Shown: piece by piece, positions 7,124 through 15,850 of the stretch
Position numbering within the stretch: position 1 is the stretch's first letter
Layout: each line of letters opens with the position of its first letter
Position numbers and translations under genes: made by a program
The notes under the pieces: model-generated
Told to the model about the DNA's origin: nothing
Database searches by the model: none
The model's input: only the letters and a program-made list of their open reading frames with translations
Assembly (NCBI GenBank): GCA_018266355.1
Contig: JAFEAP010000017.1
Span: 1-64,000 of the forward strand
From: Bdellovibrionales bacterium
GTDB taxonomy: Bacteria; Bdellovibrionota; UBA1018
Length of the DNA: 64,000 nucleotides
Direction of reading: 5' to 3'

Positions 7124-10100
7124 TCGAATCATCCGATTCTCGGTCGACCAGGCTTATACGATCATTTTTCTCACCGCGCTTCTCGTGATTGGAGGTTTAT
7201 TCGCGTTCCAACACCTTCCGATCGATGCCGTACCCGACATCTCGAATAACCAAGTTCAGGTGAATTCCACGGTCGAGGGCCTTAGTCCGGAAGAGATTGA
7301 GCGACAAATTACCTATCCGGTGGAGTCTTCGATGCGAGGTCTGCCTGGTGTCGAGCAGGTGAGATCGATCACGCGGTTCGGGTTGTCTCAGGTCACCGTC
7401 GTGTTTAAGGATAGTGTGGATATCTACCGCGCACGGCAGTTCGTTTCCGAGCGCCTCAGCGGAGTTTTGCCTGAGCTGCCTCGCGGTACGGAGTCGAAGC
7501 TCGGACCCGTTTCTAGCGGATTGGGCGAAATTTTTATGTACGCGCTCGACTATGAGAAGCCGGCCGACGATCCGTTGGAACGCCTCAAGCAGCTAACCGA
7601 GTTGCGTGCCGTACAGGATTGGATCGTCAAGCCACGCCTTCTTTCGGTCGAGGGGGTAGCCGAGATTAACACTTCCGGAGGTTTGGAGAAGCAATTTCAC
7701 GTTCAACCCGATCCGAAAAAGATGGCCAGCTATGGTGTTCATTTCGGAGAGATCCAAGAGGCGATCGAGAAGATTAATCGTAACGTGGGTGGAGGTTACG
7801 TTGAACAGACGGCCGAGCAATTCCTCGTGCAGGGGATCGGGCAACTCGGAAGCGTCGAGGACATTGAGAACGTCCAAGTCAGAAAATTAGAAAACTTCAG
7901 GACAATCCGGGTTCGTGACGTCGCTAAAGTCACACTCGGTAAAGAACTCCGAACCGGAGCCGCTACGTATAACGGGCGCGAAGCTCTTCTCGGAACCGTA
8001 ATGATGCTTCTCGGGGAAAACAGCCGAACTGTATCGATCCGAGTAGCCGAGCGGGTCAAAGAAGTCTTGCCCTTCCTGCCGCCTGGGATCAAGCTCGACA
8101 CCGTCTATAACCGGTCGGTTCTTGTAAATGCGACTCTCGGCACCGTCGAACACAATCTCATCATGGGCGCGAGCCTGGTCATCGCGGTCCTTCTCCTCTT
8201 AGTGGGAAATATTCGAGCCGCATTGGTCACCGCGCTTACGATCCCATTTTCTCTCCTGGGTACCTTCCTCATCATGAAGCCGTTTGGGATTTCGGGGAAC
8301 TTGATGAGTCTTGGCGCGCTCGATTTCGGAATCATCGTCGATGGCACCGTAATCGTGATCGATCACTGCGTCGGATACATTCAAAAGCAGCGGTCGACGT
8401 TAGGGAGAGCCCTCACGCGCGGCGAGGTGAAAGAGGCGGTGTACAATGCCTCCGTAGAGATACGCCAAGCTGCGGGGTTTGGTCAGCTCATCATTGTCAT
8501 CGTATTTCTTCCGATTTTCGCGCTCGGTGGGATCGAAGGAAAGATGTTCATTCCGATGGCATCGACGTTCGCAATCGCCGTGTTTTGCGCCCTCTTGCTT
8601 TCATTCACGACGACTCCGGCGCTCGCCTCCATCCTACTCAGCGGCGCGACTGAAGACAAAGAGCCAAAACTCATGCGCTTGCTCCGAGACGGGCATGCAA
8701 CGGCTTTCAACTGGGCGTTCGGAAAACGGAAGTCCATTATCGCGATTTCCGCCACGGCCGTCATCGCGGGCCTTGTTCTACTCGCCGCCCGGGGATCGGA
8801 ATTCCTTCCGCAGCTCGGAGAGGGGTCGTTCGCGTTCAACGTGATTAGGCCGGTACAGATCGGGCTGGACCAATCGATCGAATTTCAGAAGAAAGCGGAG
8901 GAGATTATTAAGGAATTTCCGGAAGTCGATCACGTTTTCGCACGTATTGGAACGAGCGAAGTCGCGACGGATCCGATGGGAGTGAACATCGCAGACTGCT
9001 ACATCATGCTCAAGCCGCGGGAAGCTTGGCCGAAAGGCGAGCATAGTAAGCACACTTACGAGTCGCTCGCGCAGGAAATGATCGATCGGTTGAATCGGAA
9101 ACTTCCGGGCCAGACCTACCTCGCGTCCCAGCCGATCCAAATGCGGTTCAACGAGTTGCTAGAGGGAACGCGCGCCGATGTAACGGTTAAAGTCTTCGGC
9201 CCTGACGTGGATAAGATCGTTGAAATCTCGGATCAGATTAAAGATATCGTCTCTACGGTGAAGGGAGCCGGTGACGTCGAAATCGATATTTCCGGAAAGA
9301 TGCCGATCCTCCAAGTTAAGGGTAAGGACGAAGCGATTGCCAATGCGGGCGGAAGCTTAAACGACATTCTCGAGACAATCGGGGTCGCTATCGGCGGCCA
9401 GGAAGCAGGTAAGGTCTACGAGAATGATCGGCGCTATCCGATCATCATCCGGTTGAACGACTCGCTCCGGTCGAACTTAACCGCGCTCAAAGCACTTCCA
9501 GTCGGACTCGGCGCTAATTCGACGACGCCCTTGGAGAACCTTGCGACGCTCTCCTTCGCGGAGAAATTCGCATCTATTCCTCGGGAGAACGGCCAGAGAA
9601 GGGCCGCCGTGATGATCAACTTACGCGGTCGAGATACGGCGAGCTTCGTGGAAGAGGCGCAGAAACTCGTTTCGGCCAAAGTAAAAATACCCACGGGATA
9701 TTATGCGGAGTGGGGCGGAAACTTCAAGAATCTCCAAAGCGCGAAGGAGCGCCTGAGCATCCTCGTGCCACTCGCGCTTTTGCTGGTTCTCGTGATGATT
9801 TACGCCGCATTCCGAAGTGTGGGAGAGACGCTATTGATCTTCTCCTGCGTGCCTCTGTCCTGGTTCGGAGGGGTCGTAAGTCTATACGCAAATGGCCTGC
9901 CGTTTAGTATCTCGGCCGCGGTGGGATTCATCGCTCTGTCTGGAATCGCGGTTCTAAACGGTGTCGTTCTCGTGAACTTCTTCAATCAGCTGAAGGCGGA
10001 AGGAAAAACCGGATTCGATCTCGTTTCAGTAGGCACGCTGATGCGTCTTCGACCGGTCGTAATGACCGCGCTCGTTGCCGTTTTCGGCTTCATCCCGATG

Positions 10101-10259
10101 ATGATCTCTCAAGGAGTTGGAGCGGAAGTCCAGAAGCCGCTCGCCTCCGTAGTTATCGGAGGAGTGATTTCTTCGACTGTTTTGACTCTTTTCGTTCTGC
10201 CGATTCTCTTCTCGGTTTTCGAAAAGAAACTTCACGGGCGAGCGGGAGTTGGACATTAA
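7116..10259 (+). CDS. czcA: heavy-metal RND efflux pump, CzcA type
   Basis: A 1047-residue inner-membrane proton antiporter that expels divalent metal through a TolC-type duct. ATG 7116 has AAAGGGG six bases upstream and begins the usual first TM helix; the longer frame from 7023 overlaps the adaptor gene without a membrane start. The protein has the RND layout of TM1, a large periplasmic loop, TM2-7, a second loop and TM8-12. The TM4 signature reads DFGIIVDGTVIVID at residues 403-416. The first two Asp match the proton-relay residues Asp402 and Asp408 of CzcA; the third is Asp416 where CzcA has Glu415. HME-RND membership is clear. The metal (Zn, Co, Cd, Ni) is not. Confidence 0.93.
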   Translation: MINRIIRFSVDQAYTIIFLTALLVIGGLFAFQHLPIDAVPDISNNQVQVNSTVEGLSPEEIERQITYPVESSMRGLPGVEQVRSITRFGLSQVTVVFKDSVDIYRARQFVSERLSGVLPELPRGTESKLGPVSSGLGEIFMYALDYEKPADDPLERLKQLTELRAVQDWIVKPRLLSVEGVAEINTSGGLEKQFHVQPDPKKMASYGVHFGEIQEAIEKINRNVGGGYVEQTAEQFLVQGIGQLGSVEDIENVQVRKLENFRTIRVRDVAKVTLGKELRTGAATYNGREALLGTVMMLLGENSRTVSIRVAERVKEVLPFLPPGIKLDTVYNRSVLVNATLGTVEHNLIMGASLVIAVLLLLVGNIRAALVTALTIPFSLLGTFLIMKPFGISGNLMSLGALDFGIIVDGTVIVIDHCVGYIQKQRSTLGRALTRGEVKEAVYNASVEIRQAAGFGQLIIVIVFLPIFALGGIEGKMFIPMASTFAIAVFCALLLSFTTTPALASILLSGATEDKEPKLMRLLRDGHATAFNWAFGKRKSIIAISATAVIAGLVLLAARGSEFLPQLGEGSFAFNVIRPVQIGLDQSIEFQKKAEEIIKEFPEVDHVFARIGTSEVATDPMGVNIADCYIMLKPREAWPKGEHSKHTYESLAQEMIDRLNRKLPGQTYLASQPIQMRFNELLEGTRADVTVKVFGPDVDKIVEISDQIKDIVSTVKGAGDVEIDISGKMPILQVKGKDEAIANAGGSLNDILETIGVAIGGQEAGKVYENDRRYPIIIRLNDSLRSNLTALKALPVGLGANSTTPLENLATLSFAEKFASIPRENGQRRAAVMINLRGRDTASFVEEAQKLVSAKVKIPTGYYAEWGGNFKNLQSAKERLSILVPLALLLVLVMIYAAFRSVGETLLIFSCVPLSWFGGVVSLYANGLPFSISAAVGFIALSGIAVLNGVVLVNFFNQLKAEGKTGFDLVSVGTLMRLRPVVMTALVAVFGFIPMMISQGVGAEVQKPLASVVIGGVISSTVLTLFVLPILFSVFEKKLHGRAGVGH

Positions 10260-10284
10260 ATTCAATGGAGCGACGGGCTTGATT

Positions 10285-10647
10285 ATGAAAAAAAATCTTT
10301 GTCTTCAAATCCTTTTCCTCATTGCTTTGTGCGCGCTCTCAATCGGGTGTGCCCATCGCGAAAAGGGAGGTGAAAATGGTCCTATCGCGAAGGTAACTTC
10401 GGTCGCTGATGGTGGGGCATACGCCGAAGTAGCGCGGGGCAGCTTTGCGGTCGGAGACGCGGTTCTCCTTTATAAAAGGGATTGTAAAGAAATCCCGGTG
10501 CGAGGCGGTCCATGGAAAAATTGCAGCAACTTTGAATATGGATCTGGAAAGGTAGAGCGTCGTTTAGAAGACGGTCATCTTTTCATTCGGTCCGACGCGA
10601 TTTCGGTGCCAATCGGCGCTCAGGTTCGAATCATTGACGGTAACTAG
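10285..10647 (+). CDS. small lipoprotein in the efflux operon
   Basis: A 120-residue lipoprotein with lipobox SIGC (Cys22); ATG 10285 is chosen because it opens the signal peptide. The mature part has the pattern of a small beta-barrel (IAKVTSV, AYAEVARGSFAVGDAVLLY, VERRLEDGHLF), loosely like the C-terminal barrel of flagellar FlgT or an SH3-type fold. Two Cys (KRDCKE and KNCSN) could form a disulfide. It lies between czcA and the P-type ATPase. Its function is unknown. Confidence 0.55.
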   Translation: MKKNLCLQILFLIALCALSIGCAHREKGGENGPIAKVTSVADGGAYAEVARGSFAVGDAVLLYKRDCKEIPVRGGPWKNCSNFEYGSGKVERRLEDGHLFIRSDAISVPIGAQVRIIDGN

Positions 10648-10662
10648 CGAAGGATTGTTCTA

Positions 10663-12795
10663 ATGAAAGAGGAAACGCTGCGTACAACCGAGTTTAAGAT
10701 CGAAGGGCTTGATTGCCCCGAGGAATCGAAACTCATCGAAAATCGTCTGAAGAATTTTCAAGGTGTTCGATCGATTACTCCGAACTTCGTCCAGGGAAAG
10801 GTGAAGATCGTTCATGAGAACGATATCGATTCGAAGCTATTAGCTTCAGAAATCGAAGCGACCGGCCTTCGCGTATTAACCGATAAAGTGGAGAGTGGCG
10901 AAGAGTCTAGTAAACGGGATTTGAATCGTGTGCTGGGATTGGTCGGATCTTCCGGAGCACTGCTCACGCTCGGACTGATCGTCCGGTGGGCGGGCGCTCC
11001 CGCGAATATTTCGACGCTATTGTTTGTAGGGTCGATTCTACTTGGCGGAGCGCTCATCGCGCCCAAAGCCTTTAGGGCAATCCTGTCCAGAACCTTAGAC
11101 ATGAACGTCCTCATGACCGCGGCAGTCACCGGCGCGGCCGTAATTGGCGAATGGGCAGAGGCGGCTGCCGTCGTATTTTTATTCTCGTTCTCGGAATACC
11201 TCGAGCGATTCAGCATCGCTCGCGCCAGGAAAGCAGTAGACTCCCTCCTGAACCTGACTCCGCCCGTCGCCTTAGTAAAGGACGATTCGGGCTTTACTGA
11301 AAAACCGGTGAGCGAGGTTAAGGTCGGAGATTTGATTCAAGTCAGAGCGGGCGATCGAATCCCAATTGACGGGACGGTGACTCAAGGAGCGAGTTCGGTA
11401 GACCAGTCTCCTATTACGGGCGAGTCCGTACCGGTGGAGAAAAACCGTGGTGATGCAGTGTTCGCCGGGACGATCAACGGCGAAGGGGCACTCGAAATCG
11501 TGGCTACGAAAGCGGCATCCGATAGCGCGCTTGCTGGGATCGTCCGACTAGTCGAAGACGCGCAAGGCGAGCGTGCTCCCGCGCAGCGTTTCGTCGACCG
11601 TTTTGCCGCTGTCTATACTCCCGCGGTTTTTATTCTAGCGGTCGGTATGCTGGTTATTATGCCTACTTTTTTCGGCGGTGCTTGGAGCATCTGGCTCTAT
11701 CGCTCGCTTGTCCTGCTGGTTATCGCATGCCCGTGTGCGCTCGTGATATCTACTCCTGTATCAATGGTTTCCGGCCTCACCGCTATGGCTAAGAAAGGGG
11801 TCTTAGTTAAAGGCGGAACGCACTTGGAAGCGCTCGGAAAAATTAGAGCTTTAGCTGTCGATAAAACCGGCACGATTACCGAGGGTAAACCGAAAGTGAC
11901 TGGCGTTTTCCCGATGAACGGTAAATCCGAGAACGAGATCCTTACAATCGCAGCCTCTTTAGATGCGAGCTCTAATCATCCGCTTGCCGAAGCCGTGATG
12001 AAGTATGCGGATGAAAAGAATGTCCAATATGTTGAAGCGGCAAACATGAAAGCGATCTCGGGAATGGGCGTCCGCGGTCAAATCGACGGCCACGACTACT
12101 TTCTCGGTAATCACCATTTCGTCGAGAAGCTAGGAATATGCAGTAAGGAGTTGGAAGCGCTTCTATCCGAGATCGAAGCCTCCGCTCAGTCGGTGATCGT
12201 TGTGGGACATGCTCCCCACGGTGCCGGCGATGAAGAAGTCCTTGGTGTATTGAGCGTTGCCGATACCGTGAGGAAGGAATCGAAGGCCGCCCTCGCCGCG
12301 ATCCATTCAGCGGGGATCAAAGCGGTCGTGATGTTGAGCGGAGACAACACTCGAACGGCAGGTGTAATCGCATCACAGGTCGGAATCGATGACGCGAGAG
12401 GAAACTTGCTTCCGGAGGATAAGATTAACGCGGTTCGGGATCTCGTTAAACAGTACCGCTATGTCGCGATGATCGGCGACGGGGTGAACGACGCTCCGGC
12501 AATGGCCGCCGCCACTGTAGGGATAGCCATGGGAAGCGTAGGAACGGACACGGCTATCGAAGTAGCAGATGTCACGCTCATGAATGACGACCTTTCCAAA
12601 GTGGCTGAAGCGATATTGACCGGACGTCGAACGCTGCGGGTGATTCAGTTTAATATCGGTTTCGCTCTCATCGTAAAATTCGCGTTTCTTGGACTCGCCC
12701 TGATGGGAATCAGCAGCTTGTGGTTGGCTATTTTGGCAGATACAGGTGCCACCCTTCTCGTAATCGCAAACGCCTTACGTCTTTTACGGAGTTAG
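10663..12795 (+). CDS. zntA: P1B-type Zn/Cd/Pb-exporting ATPase
   Basis: A 710-residue inner-membrane ATPase moving Zn2+, Cd2+ or Pb2+ from cytosol to periplasm. Visible parts are an N-terminal HMA domain (residues about 5-70), the CPC metal site in the membrane (356-358), the phosphorylation motif DKTGT (Asp400), the nucleotide-domain motif SSNHPLAEA, GDGVNDAPA (from 605), and a final TM with the Asp typical of the Zn/Cd/Pb class (ADTGATLLVIANALRLL). The HMA motif is GLDCPEE with a single Cys18 rather than CxxC, a known variant where acidic residues help bind metal. The next gene starts within 10 bases of its stop. Confidence 0.93.
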   Translation: MKEETLRTTEFKIEGLDCPEESKLIENRLKNFQGVRSITPNFVQGKVKIVHENDIDSKLLASEIEATGLRVLTDKVESGEESSKRDLNRVLGLVGSSGALLTLGLIVRWAGAPANISTLLFVGSILLGGALIAPKAFRAILSRTLDMNVLMTAAVTGAAVIGEWAEAAAVVFLFSFSEYLERFSIARARKAVDSLLNLTPPVALVKDDSGFTEKPVSEVKVGDLIQVRAGDRIPIDGTVTQGASSVDQSPITGESVPVEKNRGDAVFAGTINGEGALEIVATKAASDSALAGIVRLVEDAQGERAPAQRFVDRFAAVYTPAVFILAVGMLVIMPTFFGGAWSIWLYRSLVLLVIACPCALVISTPVSMVSGLTAMAKKGVLVKGGTHLEALGKIRALAVDKTGTITEGKPKVTGVFPMNGKSENEILTIAASLDASSNHPLAEAVMKYADEKNVQYVEAANMKAISGMGVRGQIDGHDYFLGNHHFVEKLGICSKELEALLSEIEASAQSVIVVGHAPHGAGDEEVLGVLSVADTVRKESKAALAAIHSAGIKAVVMLSGDNTRTAGVIASQVGIDDARGNLLPEDKINAVRDLVKQYRYVAMIGDGVNDAPAMAAATVGIAMGSVGTDTAIEVADVTLMNDDLSKVAEAILTGRRTLRVIQFNIGFALIVKFAFLGLALMGISSLWLAILADTGATLLVIANALRLLRS

Positions 12796-12804
12796 TTGGA
12801 GATC

Positions 12805-13293
12805 ATGAGTCAATCTCGCCGACCGAAACCCCATCCGCGGGAGAATGCTCCAGCGGTATCCATCGCCGCTGAATGGCAAAGGAAATTTCCATTACTAAAG
12901 AAAACTCTAGGAAGAGTGTCAGTTAGGAATCCGCGCGCCATTCGCCGTGCAGCCCAGGAAATCTCGGTCGTTCATCAGGAATTCGTTGATAACGGGAATT
13001 CTGAAAAGGTGTGGCGGCATTTTGAGCGCGCTCATATGTTGACCCACCAGTCTTCGATCGCGCATTTCTTGATTCATCTGATGATGATGATTTATGCCGC
13101 CTATACGCGTAACTGGGGCGAGACGTTTGGACAGATTCCAAGGCTATTCCTGTCGATCCCGATGAGTGTTTTGGGTCTTATACCGCGCGGGAATACGGGT
13201 CTCGCGAAAATGAGGATTTTTGAGAAAGGCAATGTTCCGGCAGATCTGGTTGAGTTCGTCGATGAAACGACCGACGGAACGCCAAGAAAGTAG
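12805..13293 (+). CDS. DUF3703 family protein
   Basis: A 162-residue protein containing the features of DUF3703, a small family found next to metal-efflux genes: an ERAHMLTHQSSIAHFLIH block of conserved Glu and His (from about residue 77), a hydrophobic MMMIYAAYTRNWGETFGQIPRL segment, and a GLIPRGNTG motif. The biochemical role of the family is not known. The N-terminal 35 residues are basic and extra. The start is ATG 12805; TTG 12796 is possible. The gene overlaps none of its neighbours but is closely packed between the ATPase and the CDF exporter. Confidence 0.7.
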   Translation: MSQSRRPKPHPRENAPAVSIAAEWQRKFPLLKKTLGRVSVRNPRAIRRAAQEISVVHQEFVDNGNSEKVWRHFERAHMLTHQSSIAHFLIHLMMMIYAAYTRNWGETFGQIPRLFLSIPMSVLGLIPRGNTGLAKMRIFEKGNVPADLVEFVDETTDGTPRK

Positions 13294-13303
13294 AATTCCA
13301 GTC

Positions 13304-14194
13304 ATGACAGAGGCAAGTACCCAAAGCGCGTCTTACAAAAACAAAAAGAATCTGGTCATTGTCCTGAGCTTCACGAGTATCTACCTAATTGCGGAGGTGA
13401 TTGGCGGGATTTTGACAAAGAGTCTTGCCCTACTTGCCGATGCAGGACACATGCTTACGGACGTGGGGGGCCTTGCCATCACTCTGCTTGCGATACACAT
13501 CGCTCAAAAGAAAGCCAACGCGGAACGGACTTACGGATATTACCGAGCCGAGATCTTCGGCTCCATGGTTAACGCGGTAGTCTTAATTTCGCTGTCTTTC
13601 TATATTCTCTTCGAGGCTTACCAGCGGTTTCGGGCGCCTCCAGAAGTGAAGAGCGGAGGAATGCTGATCGTGGCAGGCATCGGCCTGATCGTGAATCTGG
13701 CTGGAGTAAAGCTTCTCAAGTCGGCTTCGAACGAGAGCCTGAATATGAAGGGCGCATACTTCGAAGTGCTTTCAGATCTCCTGACTTCGATCGGGGTAAT
13801 CATCGGCGCCGTGATCATCCACTTCACGAGTTGGAATTGGATCGACCCAGTCATTTCTGCAGCGATCGGTTTTCTGATCTTTCCTCGTACTTGGGCCCTG
13901 CTAAAAGAGGCCGCGTCTATTTTATTGGAGGGCACGCCGGTGGGGATCGATATTAAAGAGATTCGATCCGAAATTACCTCCGTCCCCGGAGTAAAGAGTA
14001 TTCATGACTTGCACGTTTGGTCTCTAACGTCGGGTAAGCACGTATTGACGGCTCATGTCGAAGTTGGCGTAGGCGCCGATCGCGATGGGATATTAGACAG
14101 AACGCGATCGATTTTGAGTGATAAGTTCAAGATCGAACATATTACGATTCAAACCGAAGCGATAAACGCGACTGATAACGACGGTCACGCGTAA
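13304..14194 (+). CDS. czcD: CDF-family metal exporter, CzcD type
   Basis: A 296-residue cation-diffusion facilitator exchanging cytosolic Zn2+ (or Co2+/Cd2+) for protons. ATG 13304 is preferred over the 13220 frame opening, which lies inside the previous gene. Six TM segments are visible. TM2 has the HxxxD site (His49, Asp53); TM5 has ExxxD (Glu154, Asp158), where many CDFs have His first. The C-terminal cytosolic ferredoxin-like domain (about 205-285) contains the usual VPGVKSIHDLHVWSL motif. It is the last gene of the + strand metal block. No metal-responsive regulator (MerR, ArsR, CsoR or Fur type) was seen anywhere in the block. Confidence 0.92.
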   Translation: MTEASTQSASYKNKKNLVIVLSFTSIYLIAEVIGGILTKSLALLADAGHMLTDVGGLAITLLAIHIAQKKANAERTYGYYRAEIFGSMVNAVVLISLSFYILFEAYQRFRAPPEVKSGGMLIVAGIGLIVNLAGVKLLKSASNESLNMKGAYFEVLSDLLTSIGVIIGAVIIHFTSWNWIDPVISAAIGFLIFPRTWALLKEAASILLEGTPVGIDIKEIRSEITSVPGVKSIHDLHVWSLTSGKHVLTAHVEVGVGADRDGILDRTRSILSDKFKIEHITIQTEAINATDNDGHA

Positions 14195-14223
14195 CTTTAT
14201 TCTCGTTCTTTTTGGTAGAACGT

Positions 14224-14415
14224 CTACCCTTCGTTCTTCAAGGCCTCTTCCGTCTTCTTATCGTCGACGGAGCGGTCGCCTCTATTTCCGCTCTCGGAAA
14301 GATCGCGCCCCTCTACTGAGCTATCTACTTCGCTATCTGCACTGAAACCTTTTGACGTGTGCCCGGCTGACTTCGGTTCTTTCCGCTCACTTGTGGAGTT
14401 TTGTCTTTCGGTCAT
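14224..14415 (-). CDS. small, highly polar, probably disordered protein
   Basis: A 63-residue open frame made almost only of Ser, Glu, Asp, Lys, Gly, Arg and Thr, with no hydrophobic core. The reason to accept it is a strong ribosome site: AGGAGA five bases before the ATG. It points leftward toward the end of czcD and is separated from the metallopeptidase gene by about 195 bases. I do not recognise it. Such hydrophilic orphan proteins are frequent in mobile regions; a chance frame cannot be ruled out. Confidence 0.4.
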   Translation of the reverse strand: MTERQNSTSERKEPKSAGHTSKGFSADSEVDSSVEGRDLSESGNRGDRSVDDKKTEEALKNEG

Positions 14416-14610
14416 ATCGTTCTCCTAACTCCACATTAATGATGCAAGGTTAGGGCCGGAAGCAAGCTTCGCTGTTTCAATACACGTCCGCGGATTCGGG
14501 CAGGGCGACTTCGGTAAGATCCCTCATCGTGTCCGAGCGACACGAACTCCGACTACTCTCCTAGGGCCGCGTAATTCGGGTTATTTTTTCTCCCAAGGGT
14601 TTCGCCGGAT

Positions 14611-15438
14611 TCAGTCATTTCCTCTAAGAAATTTAACAATTTGGTATTCGTTCTTCCACCACAGTAGGGAAAGAGTCGAGCTATCCGTGACCTTCCAAGA
14701 ATCTTCGAAAATATTGAACTCATCCGAATCCGGCCGATTAATCCACTCGTCTGCACCGACATCGCCGCTTGCGGTTCCTCCCACTCTTCCATTTGATAGG
14801 ACAGATGCTTTACTTCCATTCCGAATCATCTCGTGCGGCCAAAACGCGTCCGGTACACCGCGCCCGCGTACGAACCATTCTCGACGTCCTCTTGACGAAC
14901 AGACGAGCATTCCAGGGAGCTCTCCGAGTTCGGCGAGCCGGATTGCAGTTGCAGTAAGACTTGTTCGAAAAATCTTCGCGAGAGTCTTGACCGATGCCCA
15001 AGTGATCGGTGTTCCTTTGCTTCGCGTTTGAAACATCGCGCGAGGGAGTAAGAGATCCGCTGCAAATCGATTCGCGGTCATTTCGGGATTCGTCGTGCCC
15101 CACTGTTTTAAGAATGTCTCATTTTCACAAGACAAGACAGCTTTACCCCGGTCACGCATCCAGTGCCCAAGCTCATGCGCACCGGAAAATCTCTTCCGCT
15201 CGGGCGAGGCGTCGCTTCGAACGGTGATGATCGCACGGTCCCCGGAGCCGATGATCCGGGCGTCGCACCCCGTGAGCGGTTTTTCTAGAATAATCGCGCC
15301 GCATGCGGCTGCGATAATAGGAAGATCGATTTCGGAAGGATCTTCGATCCCAAGCGTCTCGATGATCGTTACCGGAGGAGTTTGGGCCGGAAACAGCATC
15401 TGCCTACTCTTCGTTAAAATCTTCGGGGATGATTCCAT
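14611..15438 (-). CDS. ImmA/IrrE-family zinc metallopeptidase
   Basis: A 275-residue cytosolic protein. The active site is AHELGHW (His88, Glu89, His92), with a downstream NPEMTANRFAADLLLP block (Glu119 the likely third zinc ligand), exactly the ImmA/IrrE pattern. The N-terminal IEDPSEIDLP stretch is also typical. Members cleave a partner repressor on a DNA-damage or phage signal (ImmA-ImmR, IrrE-DdrO, CapP-CapH). The C-terminal 100 residues are Trp-rich and unassigned. The start could be 15438 (AGGA seven bases upstream, overlapping the previous gene by 35 bp) or 15399. It is the last gene of a three-gene minus-strand operon divergent from the CBASS genes. Confidence 0.85.
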   Translation of the reverse strand: MESSPKILTKSRQMLFPAQTPPVTIIETLGIEDPSEIDLPIIAAACGAIILEKPLTGCDARIIGSGDRAIITVRSDASPERKRFSGAHELGHWMRDRGKAVLSCENETFLKQWGTTNPEMTANRFAADLLLPRAMFQTRSKGTPITWASVKTLAKIFRTSLTATAIRLAELGELPGMLVCSSRGRREWFVRGRGVPDAFWPHEMIRNGSKASVLSNGRVGGTASGDVGADEWINRPDSDEFNIFEDSWKVTDSSTLSLLWWKNEYQIVKFLRGND

Positions 15439-15850
15439 CCCAAATTCCTAGTTCGGCTAACTGTTCAAGCGCGGTGCTGACGTCCAAGTCGGGAAGCTCC
15501 TTTAAGTTTCGGTACTGGGCGGTCAAGAGGCCCTGATGCATATCAGGTCTTTTCGACATTAATGCGAGAAGAAGGTTTCGACGTCCCGTTTCGGTCTTTG
15601 GCATAGACACCGCGCGCGTCTGAATTCTCTCCATTTGCCTTGCGTATTCACTTCGAGCCGCCGTGAGATGACGTTGTTTGAAGTTTTTTAGACTCTTCGC
15701 GATGAGTTCACGTCCTCGTTTGGCGTCTTCTTTCACTTCGCTTCCGAATTCAGCGAGGTATTCGTCGTCTTTCATCGTTTCCAAGGAAGAAACCACGCAC
15801 TCTGAGAGATTCAAGAACGCATCAATATGAAGTTTCTTTTCATTCGCCAT
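15404..15850 (-). CDS. helical protein between sigma-like protein and metallopeptidase
   Basis: A 148-residue, mainly helical, charged protein with no signal peptide or membrane segment. ATG 15850 is chosen because AAAGGAG lies about eight bases upstream; an ATG or alternate at 15871 would extend it by seven residues. It overlaps the sigma-like gene by 11 bp and the peptidase gene by 35 bp, so the three proteins are probably made together. I do not recognise the family. As the middle member of a sigma-peptidase trio it could be an anti-sigma-like inhibitor or the substrate of the peptidase; this is inference from position only. Confidence 0.7.
   Translation of the reverse strand: MANEKKLHIDAFLNLSECVVSSLETMKDDEYLAEFGSEVKEDAKRGRELIAKSLKNFKQRHLTAARSEYARQMERIQTRAVSMPKTETGRRNLLLALMSKRPDMHQGLLTAQYRNLKELPDLDVSTALEQLAELGIWDGIIPEDFNEE

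Noticed and set aside
14204..14222. Hairpin CGTTCT/AGAACG between czcD and the small disordered protein gene
   Set aside because: A six-pair stem without a clear U-run on either strand is too weak to call a terminator.
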